DNA of 32,200 bases from Symsagittifera roscoffensis (Eukaryota > Xenacoelomorpha > Acoela > Convolutidae): assembly GCF_963678635.1 (NCBI RefSeq), contig NW_026970931.1:1-32200 (forward strand), in the 5' to 3' direction. Made by a program: the position numbers and the translations under genes. Numbering within the stretch: position 1 is the first letter of the stretch; the number at the start of each line of letters is the position of its first letter. Positions 1 through 11,211 of this stretch are shown piece by piece. The notes beneath the pieces were generated by a model that saw only the letters and a list, made by a program, of their open reading frames with translations, was not told the origin of the DNA and made no database searches.

Positions 1-780
1 CTGACATCTCAAGTCAAGCAATCACCACATTTTTTAATAATAAAGATTATTTTAGAATAACCCCACTTACCATTGATGTAACACCTATAAACTATAATTC
101 AATATTCACCAATAGAGAAGGAAATAATAGTTTAAATTCTGCATTCATTAAGCAAGAAATTTTAAATGGAACAAGAAGTCTTACACAACAAGATATTCAA
201 ACTCCATCACATTTCGTGAATGAAGAAATAGTTTAAACAATGACCAACCACAACACAGCAAAACATTTCTCCTATGTGCCCCAACATTCACAATTCTAAA
301 AAATAAAAACACAGTATTTCCACAAAGAACTACACAATCGACAGTGAAACCTTCAGTTATTCCAAAACTTTCACAGATGGACTATCAAACATTTAGATCA
401 GTAACAACGCCAAGACCAGAAAATAAACAAAAAACATCAAATAGAAAAAACTTCTCAGATCATAATTAAATTTTTTCCAAAAACCCAAATCAACAAAACC
501 CCCCAATACGAAAAATCAAAATCAACCGCAACCACAAAATCAAATTGTACCACAACAAGTTTCTCAATAAATCGTCATCATAATAAATGGAAAATCGAGC
601 CATATACACGAAACGAACAAAGGCAAACAAGAAATCACCCTACCTCATATAATAACTTTCAATCACAAAATCCAGCGAATACACAAAATTACCAACCGAA
701 TCAAATGCAAAATGGAATTCCACTACCATAATAGCTACAACAATATGAAATAACAAAGACTCAAATTACAAGTTTTTACT
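1..780 (+). pseudogene. Element A, degraded N-terminal gag region
   Basis: Open stretches exist in shifting frames, for example from position 2 to the TAA near 234, with stops and frame changes after that. The translation is rich in Asn, Gln, Ser, Thr and Pro with little hydrophobic structure, as in the disordered N-terminal part of many gag proteins. It runs directly into the recognisable capsid-like ORF at 781. I see no LTR or primer-binding site here, so the true start of the element lies to the left. The assignment rests on position and composition only. Confidence 0.45.
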
Positions 781-2380
781 ATGAATCCTTATCTTATGGG
801 TGGATCCTCAATATCTTCAAATAAGCCATTAATGGTATTCACAGGAACAGATCTCAAATACTCCGTAGAAAATTATTTCAAGGCAGTCACAGCAAATTTG
901 ATTTCAAATATAGGACCTGAAACAGTAAAGACACCACTTCATCAAAGTTGGATACATAGACGCACAGTTCTAATCCAAACACCACTTGATGGCGCAGCCA
1001 AAAAATGGTTTTTAGTTTTACCTATAGATATTAAATCAGACTGGAAAAGATTCACAAAAGAGTTTTCAAAAATGTTCGACTTCAAAAGAAACAAACAACA
1101 CTAAAGAGTTTTATGCAATGAAATCCGTAGAATCCCAAATGAAAAAAAAAAAACAACTTGCAGTAAGAATTGAAATTTTAGTAAGAAAATCATATTCCCT
1201 TATTATGCATGATTATAAAAATTTTAAAAAATGACAGAAATATGAATGATGACTCTTGCACCTCAATTAAGAAAAATAGCAATAAAAAACAGTGCATCAC
1301 ATCCATCTTCAAAAGGAGAATCCGATATAGACTTCAGACAACAAGTAGATAAACTAGAACCAGCTGAAATCACTATGAAAATGTAAGAAACAGAAAACTT
1401 AAAACTACAATTTGTAAATAACATCCAAACCTCTCCTTCACAAATATATAATATTCATCACTCTGACACTAAACTAGCTGAAAAATTTACTCAAATTTTA
1501 AAAATCTACGAGAAAAACCCAAACTTAAAAGGCAAAATATCTTCAAAAAATGGTTTAACTATTGCCGCAGGTACGGACACAGCATTGCTGAATGTAGACA
1601 AAAACACTAAGATAATCAGAACAAACCACAGAAACACAGAGAACCAAATAAATCATTCTATCAATACATGAAAAAAGACCAAAATCTACCAAAAAAAAAA
1701 CATTCACAGTAGCAATAGTTCAGGAAAACCACTTCCTGATAATTAAAATGGCTCTAGAGAACAATCATCTTACAGATATAACTATCGTGGAACATCTCCA
1801 GATCAATAATTTCACAAAATTTCTCACAAAATACATATAGTCGATTAAACAGTCAAAACAATCGATATCGAAATAATTATTCAAGATCAAATTCAAATAG
1901 AAGCAACTATTCGAACTTCGTTAAAAACAATTCCCGTTCAAACTCTCTTAATAGATACTATTCAAACGATCGATCCAGAAACTCCAAAGAAACGATATAA
2001 ACAGAAATTATTCGAATAATAGAAACAGACAGTATCAAAATAACAGATCACGAGACTATTCAAACAATAGATCAAACTGTCAAAGATGAAACTTTAATAG
2101 TTATCACAATAGATCACGTGACAATTCTCAAAATATAATCTCGATTTATCAAAATTGACTAAGAAATTTTTCCCAATCACCGCAATCTCAAAATCAGAAT
2201 TCACAACAAAACTATAGAAGTAGTACACCTAAACACCAAATACAAATTAACCAAGTACAACCAACTGAAGAAACTCAATCAGACCTTCCCGGTATTTATA
2301 ACACAGAAACTACAGAATTACATCTAAATCACGTAACTTGCGAATCCACAGACGATGAAAGTGAAAGAGAAAATACACTT
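781..2380 (+). pseudogene. gag: Element A gag (capsid-like plus basic C-terminal region)
   Basis: The intact stretch 781-1104 (107 aa) contains WIHRRTVLIQTPLDGAAKKW and SDWKRFTKEFSKMF. This is the pattern of a Ty3/retroviral-like gag: an L..GAA..W helix followed by W..F...F. The frame then shifts near 1104, and recognisable gag continues to about 1560 (LAPQLRKIAIKNSASHP near 1259). From about 1860 to 2150 the translation is a basic Asn/Arg/Ser/Tyr-rich tract with repeats of the type NNRSRDYSNN, probably the nucleic-acid-binding part. I could not find a complete CCHC knuckle. The product would form the particle and bind the genomic RNA. Several stops and frameshifts make it non-functional. Confidence 0.7.
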
Positions 2381-2389
2381 TCAATAAAC

Positions 2390-3010
2390 ATGCTTCAGAT
2401 TGAAACACCATTAGAATCGAATTATTACCAAAATAATTATGACAATTTCCAAAACCCTAATAATATTCAAGACTTTAAAGGAAGTTCAAGCACAATTAGT
2501 ATACATGAAAACACATCAAAGAAAATACAACTACCCAAAGAAAAAATTTGGATAATACCACTTCTTTTAGAAAATCCAAATAGTAAAAATTTTCAATCAC
2601 CAGTCCTCGAAATTGATTTTTTAATAGACTCAGGAGCAGAATCAAATATAATAAATTTTCCAAGTTTTATAGCCTCATAAACATCAAGCAAATAAGCTAC
2701 AGCACAGGGATCAAGTTTAACTAGTTTTGGAAAAATTTAACTATTTCCTATTCCCACTCGAACAATGGAACAAAATAAACTCCTAACCAAACCCTTTAAA
2801 CATACAATCCATATCACAGATATAAAACACAATATCATTAGAATACCATTTATCACTAAATATATTCTTACTATTTTTATCTTAAATAGCAAAATACACA
2901 TAAAGGATAAATACACAAAAATACGAAATTCATCACTTACTTCTTTTCAATGACTAAATAAACCACCACCATTTTTCTCAAAACTCTATCCTAAGAACGA
3001 CAACACCTGA
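2390..3010 (+). pseudogene. Element A aspartic protease (retropepsin)
   Basis: The ORF 2390-2680 contains IDFLIDSGAESNIINFPSF. The LIDSGA core is a canonical retropepsin active site with the catalytic Asp intact. In the family this enzyme works as a dimer to process the Gag-Pol polyprotein. The frame breaks at the TAA near 2680 and continues at 2765-2953 in another frame, with homologous-looking text (KHTIHITDIKHNIIRIPFI) where the second half of a retropepsin would lie. It sits between the basic gag tail and the RT, as expected. Broken, therefore a pseudogene. Confidence 0.75.
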
Positions 3011-3480
3011 AACCACTAGAAGGGCATGCATATAACCTTTCAGTAAATCAATTTGGTCAATATATAATGAAACAAAACAGACAACGACTATATATGCCAG
3101 ACCTTGTCAGACCTTGAACTCAAACAAATTCACAAATTTTTCCGAGCAACAATCTCATCAATCAAATACACAAAAAAAACAAATTCAGATATCACTTCAT
3201 TAGATGGATACAATAAAAATCTCCCTAAAAATAACATTACCTCTAGGACTTCTAGGTTATTGCGAAACAAATGCAACAATCTCTCCCACATTAGAGTGAA
3301 TAATTTTTCAAAGTTATTAGATATATATCTATCACTAATTCTTGATGAAGAATTACCAATTAATAAAATAGTTAATGATAACAAACAAAACACAGACTTT
3401 TTTTACAAAATCTTCTCATTTTAAACCGACATTCCAGATTTCAAAATACGCCAAGCAACAACAAAAATTCCTCACAATAA
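3011..3480 (+). pseudogene. Element A pol, protease-RT connector
   Basis: The ORF 3104-3424 and its continuation in another frame at 3375 form the linker between protease and reverse transcriptase. The translation (for example LEQIHKFFRATISSIKYTKK-like text near 3115-3180) carries no motif I can name. Its open state over about 320 bases and its position argue that it is part of the pol polyprotein. The opposite-strand ORF across the same bases looks like a shadow. Confidence 0.45.
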
Positions 3481-4440
3481 TCATTTTTCAACATTCTCAA
3501 ATTACACAAAAAGAATTTGAACAACTAGTCGAACTGCTACTAAAAAACCCAATGGTTTACGCCAATTCTAAGTTTGATGTTGGAAAAGTAAATTCGCCAT
3601 TACATCTATCTCTAAAACCTGATGCAATTTTCAAAAATCAACGAATAAGTAAAGTCTCATTTCACTTGCAGGACAAAGTTAATCGATTACTAGATTTTCT
3701 AGAACAATATGAAATTATTTCGCCAGTATTCCCCAAAAGAATAACCAAAAGGAAACACATTCATAAATCCCGCTATTATTTTAGCTAAAGGAGAACCATC
3801 AAAAGTCGTACTAGACGCAAAATATCGCAATTCACTCATTGTTAAATCTAAATGCAATTGGCCTATAGAACCAATTCAAGTAATTCTCACAAAGATAAAC
3901 GGATAATGTTTCAAAACAGCTGACAAGAACAGTGCATGCAATCAAATGCCACTAGATGAACAATCACGACGCTTAACACAATTTGTCATTAAAAACCAAC
4001 AATACGAACTTAATAGACTTTTCTATGGAATTTCCATAGTACCAGCAGCATTCTCAGCATTCATGAGCAAAATTTTTTGACCACTCAATCTCTGTAAAAT
4101 TGTCATAACATATTTAGACGATGTTTTCATGCAATCACAGACAAAACACGAAAGGTTTAATGTCTTAGATAAATATCATCAAACACTACTTAAAGAAAAC
4201 ATAAAAGCAGCCCCAGATAAATCACATTGTTTTCTCACCCGTGTAAAATTCCTAAAACATATTATCGAATGAAATACGATCACACCATTAAAGTCCCGCA
4301 TAGACGCAATCATCAAACATCAACCACTATCAAATAAAAATAAAATCCAAGAATTTCTTGGAATGCTTAAGTAAATTTTAAGTAAATACGTCTATAAAAT
4401 GCAACCGTATTTAAGACCATCTAATATTTTTCTTTGACAG
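3481..4440 (+). pseudogene. Element A reverse transcriptase
   Basis: The N-terminal RT text reads VNRLLDFLEQYEIISPV, the usual start of a Ty3-type RT. It is followed after a frameshift near 3750 by FKTADKNSACNQMPLDE (motif A, Asp present), NRLFYGISIVPAAFSAFM (motif B region) and VITYLDDVFMQS, whose YLDD box (codons 4111-4122) is intact. In-frame stops occur near 3904, 4078, 4270 and 4372. The product would copy element RNA into cDNA in cytoplasmic particles. The key acidic residues survive but the frame does not, so loss of function came from scattered decay rather than active-site change. Confidence 0.88.
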
Positions 4441-5433
4441 CAAAATGATTTTGAATGGACGACAGAACATCAGAAAAGAATTGAAGAAATTGAAACACTT
4501 CTCACTGAACAAATATCAATTAACAATCCAGATCCAGATCAACCATTTCATGCCATGTGCGGCGCCTCAAATTTTGGCATCGGCGCAGCATAATTACAAT
4601 CACACAATGGAACAAACAAAATGAATCTTATTTCTGCAAACTCAAGACTATTTACACAAGCTGAGCTTAGACTCTATTCACTTATCAGAGAATGCACAGC
4701 TATAATATACACTCTCACAGAAACAGAATATGAATTTTTAATACTTAAATCAAAACATCCAACAGTTCTCTTTACAGACCACAAACCTAAAAATTTTCTT
4801 TTCACACAGAAATCAAATGCAAACAGATTTCAATTAATTTTAATGAAATTCCCAAACCTACATATAAATTGGACGGCAGGAGAACATCTTGCACTACCAG
4901 ACACATTTAGTAAAAACACACCACGTGAATTATTAACAAGAAAAACAACAGTAGAAGTACCAAAAAACATTAAGTTTTTTCTTGCAAAAGATGATACATC
5001 ACCAAGACTAGAATGCAAGTATGCATTAAAAACTGACGCTGATCAAACACAAACAAATAAATTACACTTTCCATTATTATTAGATTGCCAAAACAATCAT
5101 TACGAAGTAGACCTCTTAGGAAACTCTACATTTAAAGCAATACCATATTCATCATGGATAAAAAAAAACACACAACAAAAACCATTCAAACAAAAAATTT
5201 ACAGGACAGATCTATTCCCTTCAAAAGAAAAAGAAAAATTAACTGATAATATAATTTTATCAGAACCTCCGGAAAACGATACAAAATACATAAATCAAGT
5301 TTTTATCCTCCATGACCCTCTCAATAACATACCACTCTCAAAGTTAGAAATTGAAAAAATCTTTCTACCAAATACAGAGAAATTAACACTTGAACTACTA
5401 CAAAAAATACCAAAATCTCGACCCAGTCCTTAG
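4441..5433 (+). pseudogene. Element A RNase H and tether region
   Basis: The stretch 4441-4600 reads EWTTEHQKRIEEIETLLTEQ then FHAMCGASNFGIGAA. In related RNases H the first catalytic Asp sits in the position that is Gly here (CGAS, codon near 4561). A stop follows at about 4591. From 4621 the frame is open for 270 aa and includes LFTDHKP (catalytic Asp at 4777-4779) and LPDTFSK (Asp of the last motif). The remainder to 5433 is the connector to integrase. The domain would degrade RNA in the RNA:DNA hybrid. The long open stretch is the best-preserved part of pol in this copy. Confidence 0.82.
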
Positions 5434-6060
5434 ACAATTTAAATCAAACAAAACCCATAAAAGCAGATGTCACAATTTTAGGAAATAAAACTTTTCTAAG
5501 ACACTTTAGAAAATTTATTAATACATCCATAAATGAGAACACAAATATTTTAGAATATCAAACATTAGAGTTTAAAAAGTACCATGTTTACCGCTAAGTA
5601 TGATACTCCTTGCATTTCACATTTCACATTCCTTTAACACAAAAGGACAAGCAGGATCAGAAAAAACATACTCAAATTTAATCCAAAATGTTTACTTTGC
5701 CAATGCACCAATTTAGATTAAGTATTATGCAATGATTGTATAACAAGTCAATTAAATAAACCATACCCACACCAACTACACACCAGCTCAAAATTTAAAA
5801 ATTGGAACTTTTGTCTTAATCCCAAACTTTGTAATACAAAAAAGAATATCTAAAAATATACAATCAATCTGAAAAGAACCATTTGAAATTATTGACAAAC
5901 CCACTGATGTAACAAATAAAATTTATTAAAACAAATAAAAAAAAATTGTTGAACACAGAAACAATCTTTTACCATACTATCCGAAAGAATACGCCCTTTG
6001 CGAACTAACACAATTATACTCCTCAACACAGTTGACTTAAAATTGTCCACAAGAACTCAG
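5434..6060 (+). pseudogene. Element A integrase, zinc finger and C-terminal module without the DDE core
   Basis: The His side of an integrase HHCC finger is visible at 5615-5650 (AFHISHSF, TKGQAGSEKTYSNLIQ) and the Cys pair at 5729-5740 (CNDC). About 15 codons later the translation already reads KIGTFVLIPNF and EPFEIIDKPTDVT, the C-terminal GPF/Y-like module near 5800-5915. The catalytic core (roughly 150 residues with D, D, E) that should lie between them is absent. Several stops are present. Copy 2 shows the same arrangement with a slightly different junction. Confidence 0.75.
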
Positions 6061-6330
6061 ATAATAATCAAAAACAAATAATTGATACAAATAGTTTACC
6101 ACAAATCTTAGAAACTAAAAGATGCTCAACAGAAATCCCGAGAATTAAAAAATAAACAGATACCTTAAAAACCAAGAAAAAACCAAAAACTAGAAGAAAA
6201 AATCTTTCCACAGGAAATAAAATAAATCTCTCAAAACCGACAATCATCACGACTTCGAAATCAACCACGAAAAGATTACAAAGCTACATTCCACAATCTA
6301 AAATATTTTAAAAACTTGAACTCCAAAAAC
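6061..6330 (+). pseudogene. Element A pol, basic C-terminal tail
   Basis: The translation is Lys/Asn/Thr-rich and ends near 6240-6300 with a short SRLRNQPRKDYK motif, a basic tail like those at the end of many integrases. The same motif occurs in copy 2 near 30420-30450. It gives a reliable marker for the end of pol. No function beyond DNA binding or nuclear targeting can be suggested, and that is inference. Confidence 0.6.
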
Positions 6331-7148
6331 CTCTTTAAAATTAATTAACGTTTTTAAACCTTCAGAAAAAAAAGCAAACTCGTTTTCTTTTCAATATTCG
6401 TGTTGAAACCCTTGAACAACTAGTTCAACTTCAACCAATCAGAAGCTATTCAAACATCAACTCATTCTGACACCACTTCTTTAGCCGACACTCTGCAAAC
6501 TTCAAACATATATATAACTGTAACTAAAGGACCTCCAGGTCAAAAATAAGCAACACGCTTATATTTGACAACCAAAACAAACAAAAGTTAAAAATTACAA
6601 CCCGCGCCTATCAACTGGTACAAAATTCAACAAAATTGTCCCAAATTACACTCCAAAATTCCCTTGAGGAAAAATATTAAAATAGCTTTAAAGAAAAAAT
6701 AGGTCATTGTCAATTAGTTTAAAGTACGAATAACCTCAGATACCCCCGATCATCCAACAAATAAAAACAAAATCAGAAAGCTTACTCCTAGACCTCCAGA
6801 CTTCTCTTCACCAAAAATTGCCAAAATTCAACCCACTTGTCAAAAATCAATAAACAATCCAACCACACTCAAATTTTGTCTCTACAGGAACATAATAATT
6901 CGACAAGAACGCATCATTTCTCAAATGCTTCTTTCTGAAACAGTCAGTCTTCTAAAAATACAACTTCAAAACTTTTTTCAACCAAATCAACCTTCTTTCA
7001 AGTCATCATACTTTTCATTATAGATACTTTTGAATTATTTCTCTTTCTCTTTGTATTTTTTTGCAGTTCATCATAATTTTCTATTCAATTTTGCAAAAAT
7101 CCTTGACCACCTCCTCAGGTACGATATTTCAACAACTATCTAAATGAT
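6331..7148 (+). other. Element A post-pol spacer, no ORF
   Basis: No reading frame longer than about 60 codons. The segment 6330-6875 is conserved with 30500-31045 of copy 2 (for example CACTTCTTTAGCCGACA against CGACTTCTTTAGCCGACA). Homology stops abruptly at about 6875. Three acceptor-like sites lie beyond that point: TTTGTCTCTACAG ending near 6890, TATTTTTTTGCAG ending near 7066 and CCACCTCCTCAG ending near 7120. They would suit a spliced downstream message, but that is inference. Confidence 0.6.
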
Positions 7149-7153
7149 AAGAC
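7149..7153. repeat. Target site duplication, left copy (AAGAC)
   Basis: AAGAC lies immediately before the first base of the BEL LTR and recurs exactly at 15883-15887 directly after the last base of the other LTR. Five bases is a usual length for BEL/Pao integration. Confidence 0.92.
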
Positions 7154-7657
7154 TGTTTCCACCTGTGTTCGGTCTGTGGTGGGTCGGTCGAGTATATCGT
7201 CGGTCTGTAGATTGGCTGTATGTATCTCGATTGAGAACACGATTGTTCAATATATATATATATTTCCTTCAATAATTTTCGAAAATCATTAAGAGGAAAC
7301 AACGGAATAATATCTGTTTCGGAACAAAATTATCAAGTTTTAAACAAAATCGAAATCGAAAGCGACTTTATTGTCACTACTTTTGCCAATTAGTGGGGAT
7401 TTTCACGCTTGCCAGAAGTTAGAAGTCAATTCTGGCCAAATTCTAATTAAGTTCATGTCCAGAACATCATTTAAAAACAAGTTTGACTAAGGAACATTTT
7501 TTATCTGGTTCAAATCAAGTGTATTCCAAGTTTTTTAGTAGTAAAATACTTGGAATGGACGGGATTCGAACCGGCGACCTTTCGGTTTCAGGTCAAGTAT
7601 GTTACCGCCAGACTAGCTGGTCTTGATATGCTTTCATTTTAGTTTCAATGCTGAACA
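7154..7657 (-). repeat. BEL 3' LTR
   Basis: Starts TGTTTCCACC and ends GCTGAACA on the + strand. It matches 15379-15882 over its full 504 bases with no net length change. Read on the element's own (minus) strand it holds, in order, a tRNA-like module (7552-7623), an inverted repeat ATTCCAAGT/ACTTGGAAT, an AATAAA at 7367-7372 and an (AT)n tract near 7250-7262. The pol frame runs 12 bases into it. Confidence 0.93.
7552..7623 (-). other. tRNA-like sequence with Pol III A and B boxes inside the 3' LTR
   Basis: On the minus strand the B box GGTTCGAATCC (7562-7572) is a perfect match to the Pol III consensus. The A box TAGTCTGGCGG (7605-7615) fits TRGYNNRNNGG. A four-T run (7543-7546) follows about 20 bases downstream. 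GACCT...AGGTC can pair as an anticodon-like stem. The acceptor ends (GACCAGC and CCATTCC) do not pair, so this is not an intact tRNA gene. It could be a captured tRNA-derived fragment or an active Pol III promoter. Both LTRs carry it, so it was part of the element before insertion. Confidence 0.65.
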
Positions 7658-9209
7658 TCCTCGGGCCCCAACGGAGCGAGAACTGGGGCGAGTTTAACAA
7701 GAGGTCGGGTTAAATCTCCTGTTGCGGTTTTAAGGAGTGCGGAACGGGCGGTAGCGTCTTTGCCATAGTTAAGCGTTTTAACGCGAGCGTAAGGGTATTA
7801 ACCACGCGGGCTACTATCCTCGACGATCCAAACAAGATCTCCGGCTTTGAGTTCTTGCTCGGTAGGTGTGTGCCATTTACGGCGTTCGTTGAGAGTCGGA
7901 ACGTACTCGCGTAGCCATCTAGTCCAGATGGCGTTAGCGTATCCTTGTGCGCGAAGATAACGCTTTCGATGATCGAAATGTTCGTCCGTCGCAATCGACG
8001 GGAAACTAACTGACCGCTGGCCTATCAAGAAGTGATTTGGCGTTAAAGCCTCAATCTCATTCGGGTTACTGCCTACCGCTGTAAGTGGACGCGCATTGAG
8101 GGACTGTTCCACCAGACAAAATGTGGTCTGGAGTACCTCGTCGGTTAATTTACGGGGTGTGAGGATGGAGTAGAAAACTCTCTTGCAACTACGTACAAGA
8201 CGTTCCCAAGAGCCACCATGATGTGGCGAAGATGGTGGGTTATACTTCCATTCGATGCCTTTGTGGACATGGAGAGCGGGCGCAAGATCATTCCATGCTC
8301 GAGTACACAGAAGAAGCTCTTTCTCTACATCAACAAAGTTAGTACCATTATCGAACCAAATTTTCGATGGAGTTCCTCGTCTAGCGATGAATCGTTCTAC
8401 TCCCATGACACAAGAGCTTGAATCCATTGATGGTACGACTTCAATATGGATGGCTCTAGTGGTCAAACAAGTGAACAAAAACGCCCAACGTTTCTCCAAA
8501 CTCCTACGGATTGTTACGTGAAAGGGTCCGAAGTAATCGACTCCGCAATTGTTGAAGGGCGCTTGGCGGTATCCAAGACGCTCAATTGGCAGATCAGACA
8601 TGAAAGGGGTGATGGTTTTCAACTTTCGCTTTCGGCAGTTTTTACAATTAAGTTCAATGTTACGGAGCAATGATTTTAATTTTAAGATTGCATATTCTGT
8701 CTGGATGACAGATCGTAGGTAGTCAATTGACTGATGCTCATGTTTGTTGTGTTGATGAGCCACAAACAATTTGACTAATGGATGACGGCCATCAAGTATG
8801 ATGGAATATTTATTTTTAAATTCGAGTTCAGAGAGACGACTAATGCGTCCTATGGATCTAAGAAGTCCATCGGGGTCAATGAATGGGGAGAGAGTTGCAA
8901 TAGGGCTTACATTCTTAACATATTTCTCGGAACTCAATAATTTGAACTCTGAGGGGAACGCTTCTTTTTGAGAAAGAAGAAACAACATTCGTTGAGAATT
9001 ATCTATCTCAGACGGTTTAACGATATTAGCGATTGTTCCACGGAAATGATTAAATTTAGGATTTAATCAGAGGATGAATGCTACTACGCGCAATAATTTG
9101 AGAAACGAGCTGTAACGTTTCCACTTATTGACGGGTTCAGGGACTGACGGATTGATTACAAAATTAGTGGCAGTATCGATGATAACATCGATAGGAACTT
9201 TTAATTTTT
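7645..9209 (-). pseudogene. BEL integrase with C-terminal DUF5641-like domain
   Basis: Homology starts near 9205, runs through a TGA stop at 9067-9069 and is then open to the TAA at 7798-7800. The N-terminal finger shows HQHNKHEH and, 30 residues on, CKNC. The catalytic acids are visible in NNCGVDYFGPF (D), KIWFDNGTNF (D) and HHGGSWERLV (E). The C-terminal part (ALTPNHFLIGQ, LRAQGYANAIWTRWLREY) is the domain that follows integrase in BEL elements. After the TAA the same frame continues (YPYARVKTLNYGKDATARSA) into the LTR and ends at TGA 7645-7647, so one codon truncates an otherwise normal tail. It would insert the cDNA into the genome. Confidence 0.92.
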
Positions 9210-10044
9210 TTTTGTAATCACATCGACATTTGGTCGAAAGGGCCAATCACTGGTTCTGAGGAAGCTGGGACCTTGAGTCCAGCTGCTGTCCTTCAAGGCT
9301 TCAGCGGCAATACCTCGAGTACCAGTATCAGCTGGGTTGTTTTCAGTATCTACGTGATACCATTCGTCGACCAGTATTTCGCCTACTCGATTAGCGACGA
9401 ATACTGGCTGCTTTGCAGTCGAATGGAGCCATTGTAGCACAGTGGTGCTGTCAGTCCACATAAAGACATCATTTACAGGGATCGAAAGTGCTTTCATGAT
9501 ATCAATTTTGAGGCGTGTAGCAAGCAAAGAAGCTTGCAGCTCTAATTTTGGGATGGAAATAGCCTTCATTGGTGCTACGCGGGCTTTACCCAAAGTGAAG
9601 GCGAGTTTTGTCTCATGTGTATCAATAATGCGCGCACGGAGAAATCCAACTGCACAGAAGACTTCCTGTGAATTGTCACCAAACATGTGGAGTTCAATTT
9701 TGTCAACTGCGGATGGAAAGTAGATCTCGGTATGATCAGTTGACCCAGGATGGGTAGACCAGAACCGCCATTCGAGGAATTTGGCATTCAAGTCCAAAGG
9801 AAGTGGGTTATCCCATTGTTGACCACTGATTCTCCAAATCTCTTTAAGAAGTAGTCGGGCTCTGACAGTGTACGGAGCGACTAACTCAATAGGGTCGAAA
9901 ACTGAAGAGACAAAACTTAGAACTGTACGCTGGGTAACAGTATCCTTCAGTTCGCTGTTTACACCTCGACTAACTACCAATGTATCGAGAACGTGATCCC
10001 ATTTCAAACCTAGAACATGCGATTCTTGACCTTCACTACTTAGA
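9201..10044 (-). pseudogene. BEL A17/RNase H region of pol
   Basis: The open frame begins about 10044 (LSSEGQESHVLGLKW) and runs to 9201. It shows the BEL-type RT-to-RNase H connector (SFVSSVFDPIELVAPYTVRA), then HMFGDNSQEVFCAVGFLRA, SIPKLELQASLLATRL and FMWTDSTTVLQWL, which match the acidic motifs of the RNase H domain. NPADTGTRG is also a BEL hallmark. The frame is offset from the upstream RT frame (shift between about 10036 and 10060). It leaves frame at a run of nine T/A bases near 9205. The enzyme would remove template RNA during cDNA synthesis. Confidence 0.88.
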
Positions 10045-11211
10045 ATCCTTAACTTGACTTAAATTGACGCTTGACGTACATAACTCTTTCTGAATCTCTT
10101 TGACATTGCTCACAAATTTTGTCAACTTAAATCCTCCTAACTTAAGTAGTTCTACAAGGTCATTTCTTAATTTTAATGCCTGTTCAGGTTCGGGAAACGA
10201 ATCAAGATAATGGTCCATATAGAATTTTTGCATCACGGCTGACGCCGCGTCGGGGAACAAGACTTGATTGTCGCGAGCTGTCTTTTGAAGAGCAAAATTA
10301 GCACATGTGGGCGAGTCACGAGCTCCGAAAATGTGTCGCGTGTATTTATACGTCACCACATCGGTTGTGGGATCCTCCCGCCACAGAAAACGAAGTGACA
10401 GTTGGTCAATTGGGAGAACACCAACCTGAAGGAACATGCCTTCATTATCAGCTGATACTGCATGTTGATGTTGACGGAATCTCATTAAGACGGCCAGCAG
10501 ATTCTGAAGCAAATCTGGGCCAACCAAAAGAGCTTTATTAAGTGACGATCCATGAAATTTGGCTGCATCATTTAGGACGCGGCGGACTTTTCCGGGTTTA
10601 TTTGGATTAATCACGGGGTGATGAGGAAGATACAAATCCCTAGCGGAACGATTTGTGCAGTCATGTGTATTCACTTTGATGACGTAACCTTTGTCAAAAT
10701 CTTCTTGAATGTTTTTTGCGTATAAAGCCCTGAGGTTTGCGTCTTTGTCTAAACGTTTTTCCAGAGATTTAAGTTGTGCTAAGGCGGAGTAGTAGTTGTT
10801 GGGCAACTGTGAGAGGTTTTCGGCCCAAAGCATCCCAACGGCGTATTTATCACCATCATGTATAGTTGATGCTTCTAAAATTTTATTCGCCCTTTTATTG
10901 TCTGACGATTGGGCATCTACTTGTTTATACGTACCGTATGATTCAAGTTCGTACCAAGATTTGACCTGCTCTACCAAACTTACATCTTCGATGTTACAAT
11001 GCAAGCATGTTGAGATCAGGCCGGTGGAGGCAGGGAGTGGACCACTTAAGACCCATCCAATTGGGAGGCGAACGGCGAAAGGTGGTTTTTGGCTTTTATC
11101 TTGGCTGTATTCCAGAGGACAAATGTACTCATAAACATCTTGACCTAAAATCACTTCGACATCAGCGTACCGAAGTGATTGTACTGCCAGGATACTGCCA
11201 GGATAAAAGCC
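10036..11211 (-). pseudogene. BEL reverse transcriptase
   Basis: The frame is open from 11271 to 10036. The N-terminal about 60 residues arise from the tandem duplication at 11079-11308. Clear RT text follows: RLPIGWVLSGPLP, DLYLPHHPVINPNKPGKVRR, SADNEGMFLQVGV (motif A Asp present), ARDSPTCANFAL and FYMDHYLDSF. The last is the catalytic YxDD box with the second Asp replaced by His, which should abolish polymerase activity. The frame ends in a stop at 10036-10038 just before the RNase H frame. It belongs to one gag-pol polyprotein in related elements. Confidence 0.9.

Noticed and set aside
6068-6268. Minus-strand Phe/Val-rich ORF (66 aa)
   Set aside because: Reverse reading of the A-rich Lys-coding pol tail; no support.
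7552-7623. Functional tRNA gene
   Set aside because: The acceptor ends do not pair and the anticodon arm has mismatches. Kept only as a tRNA-like Pol III module.
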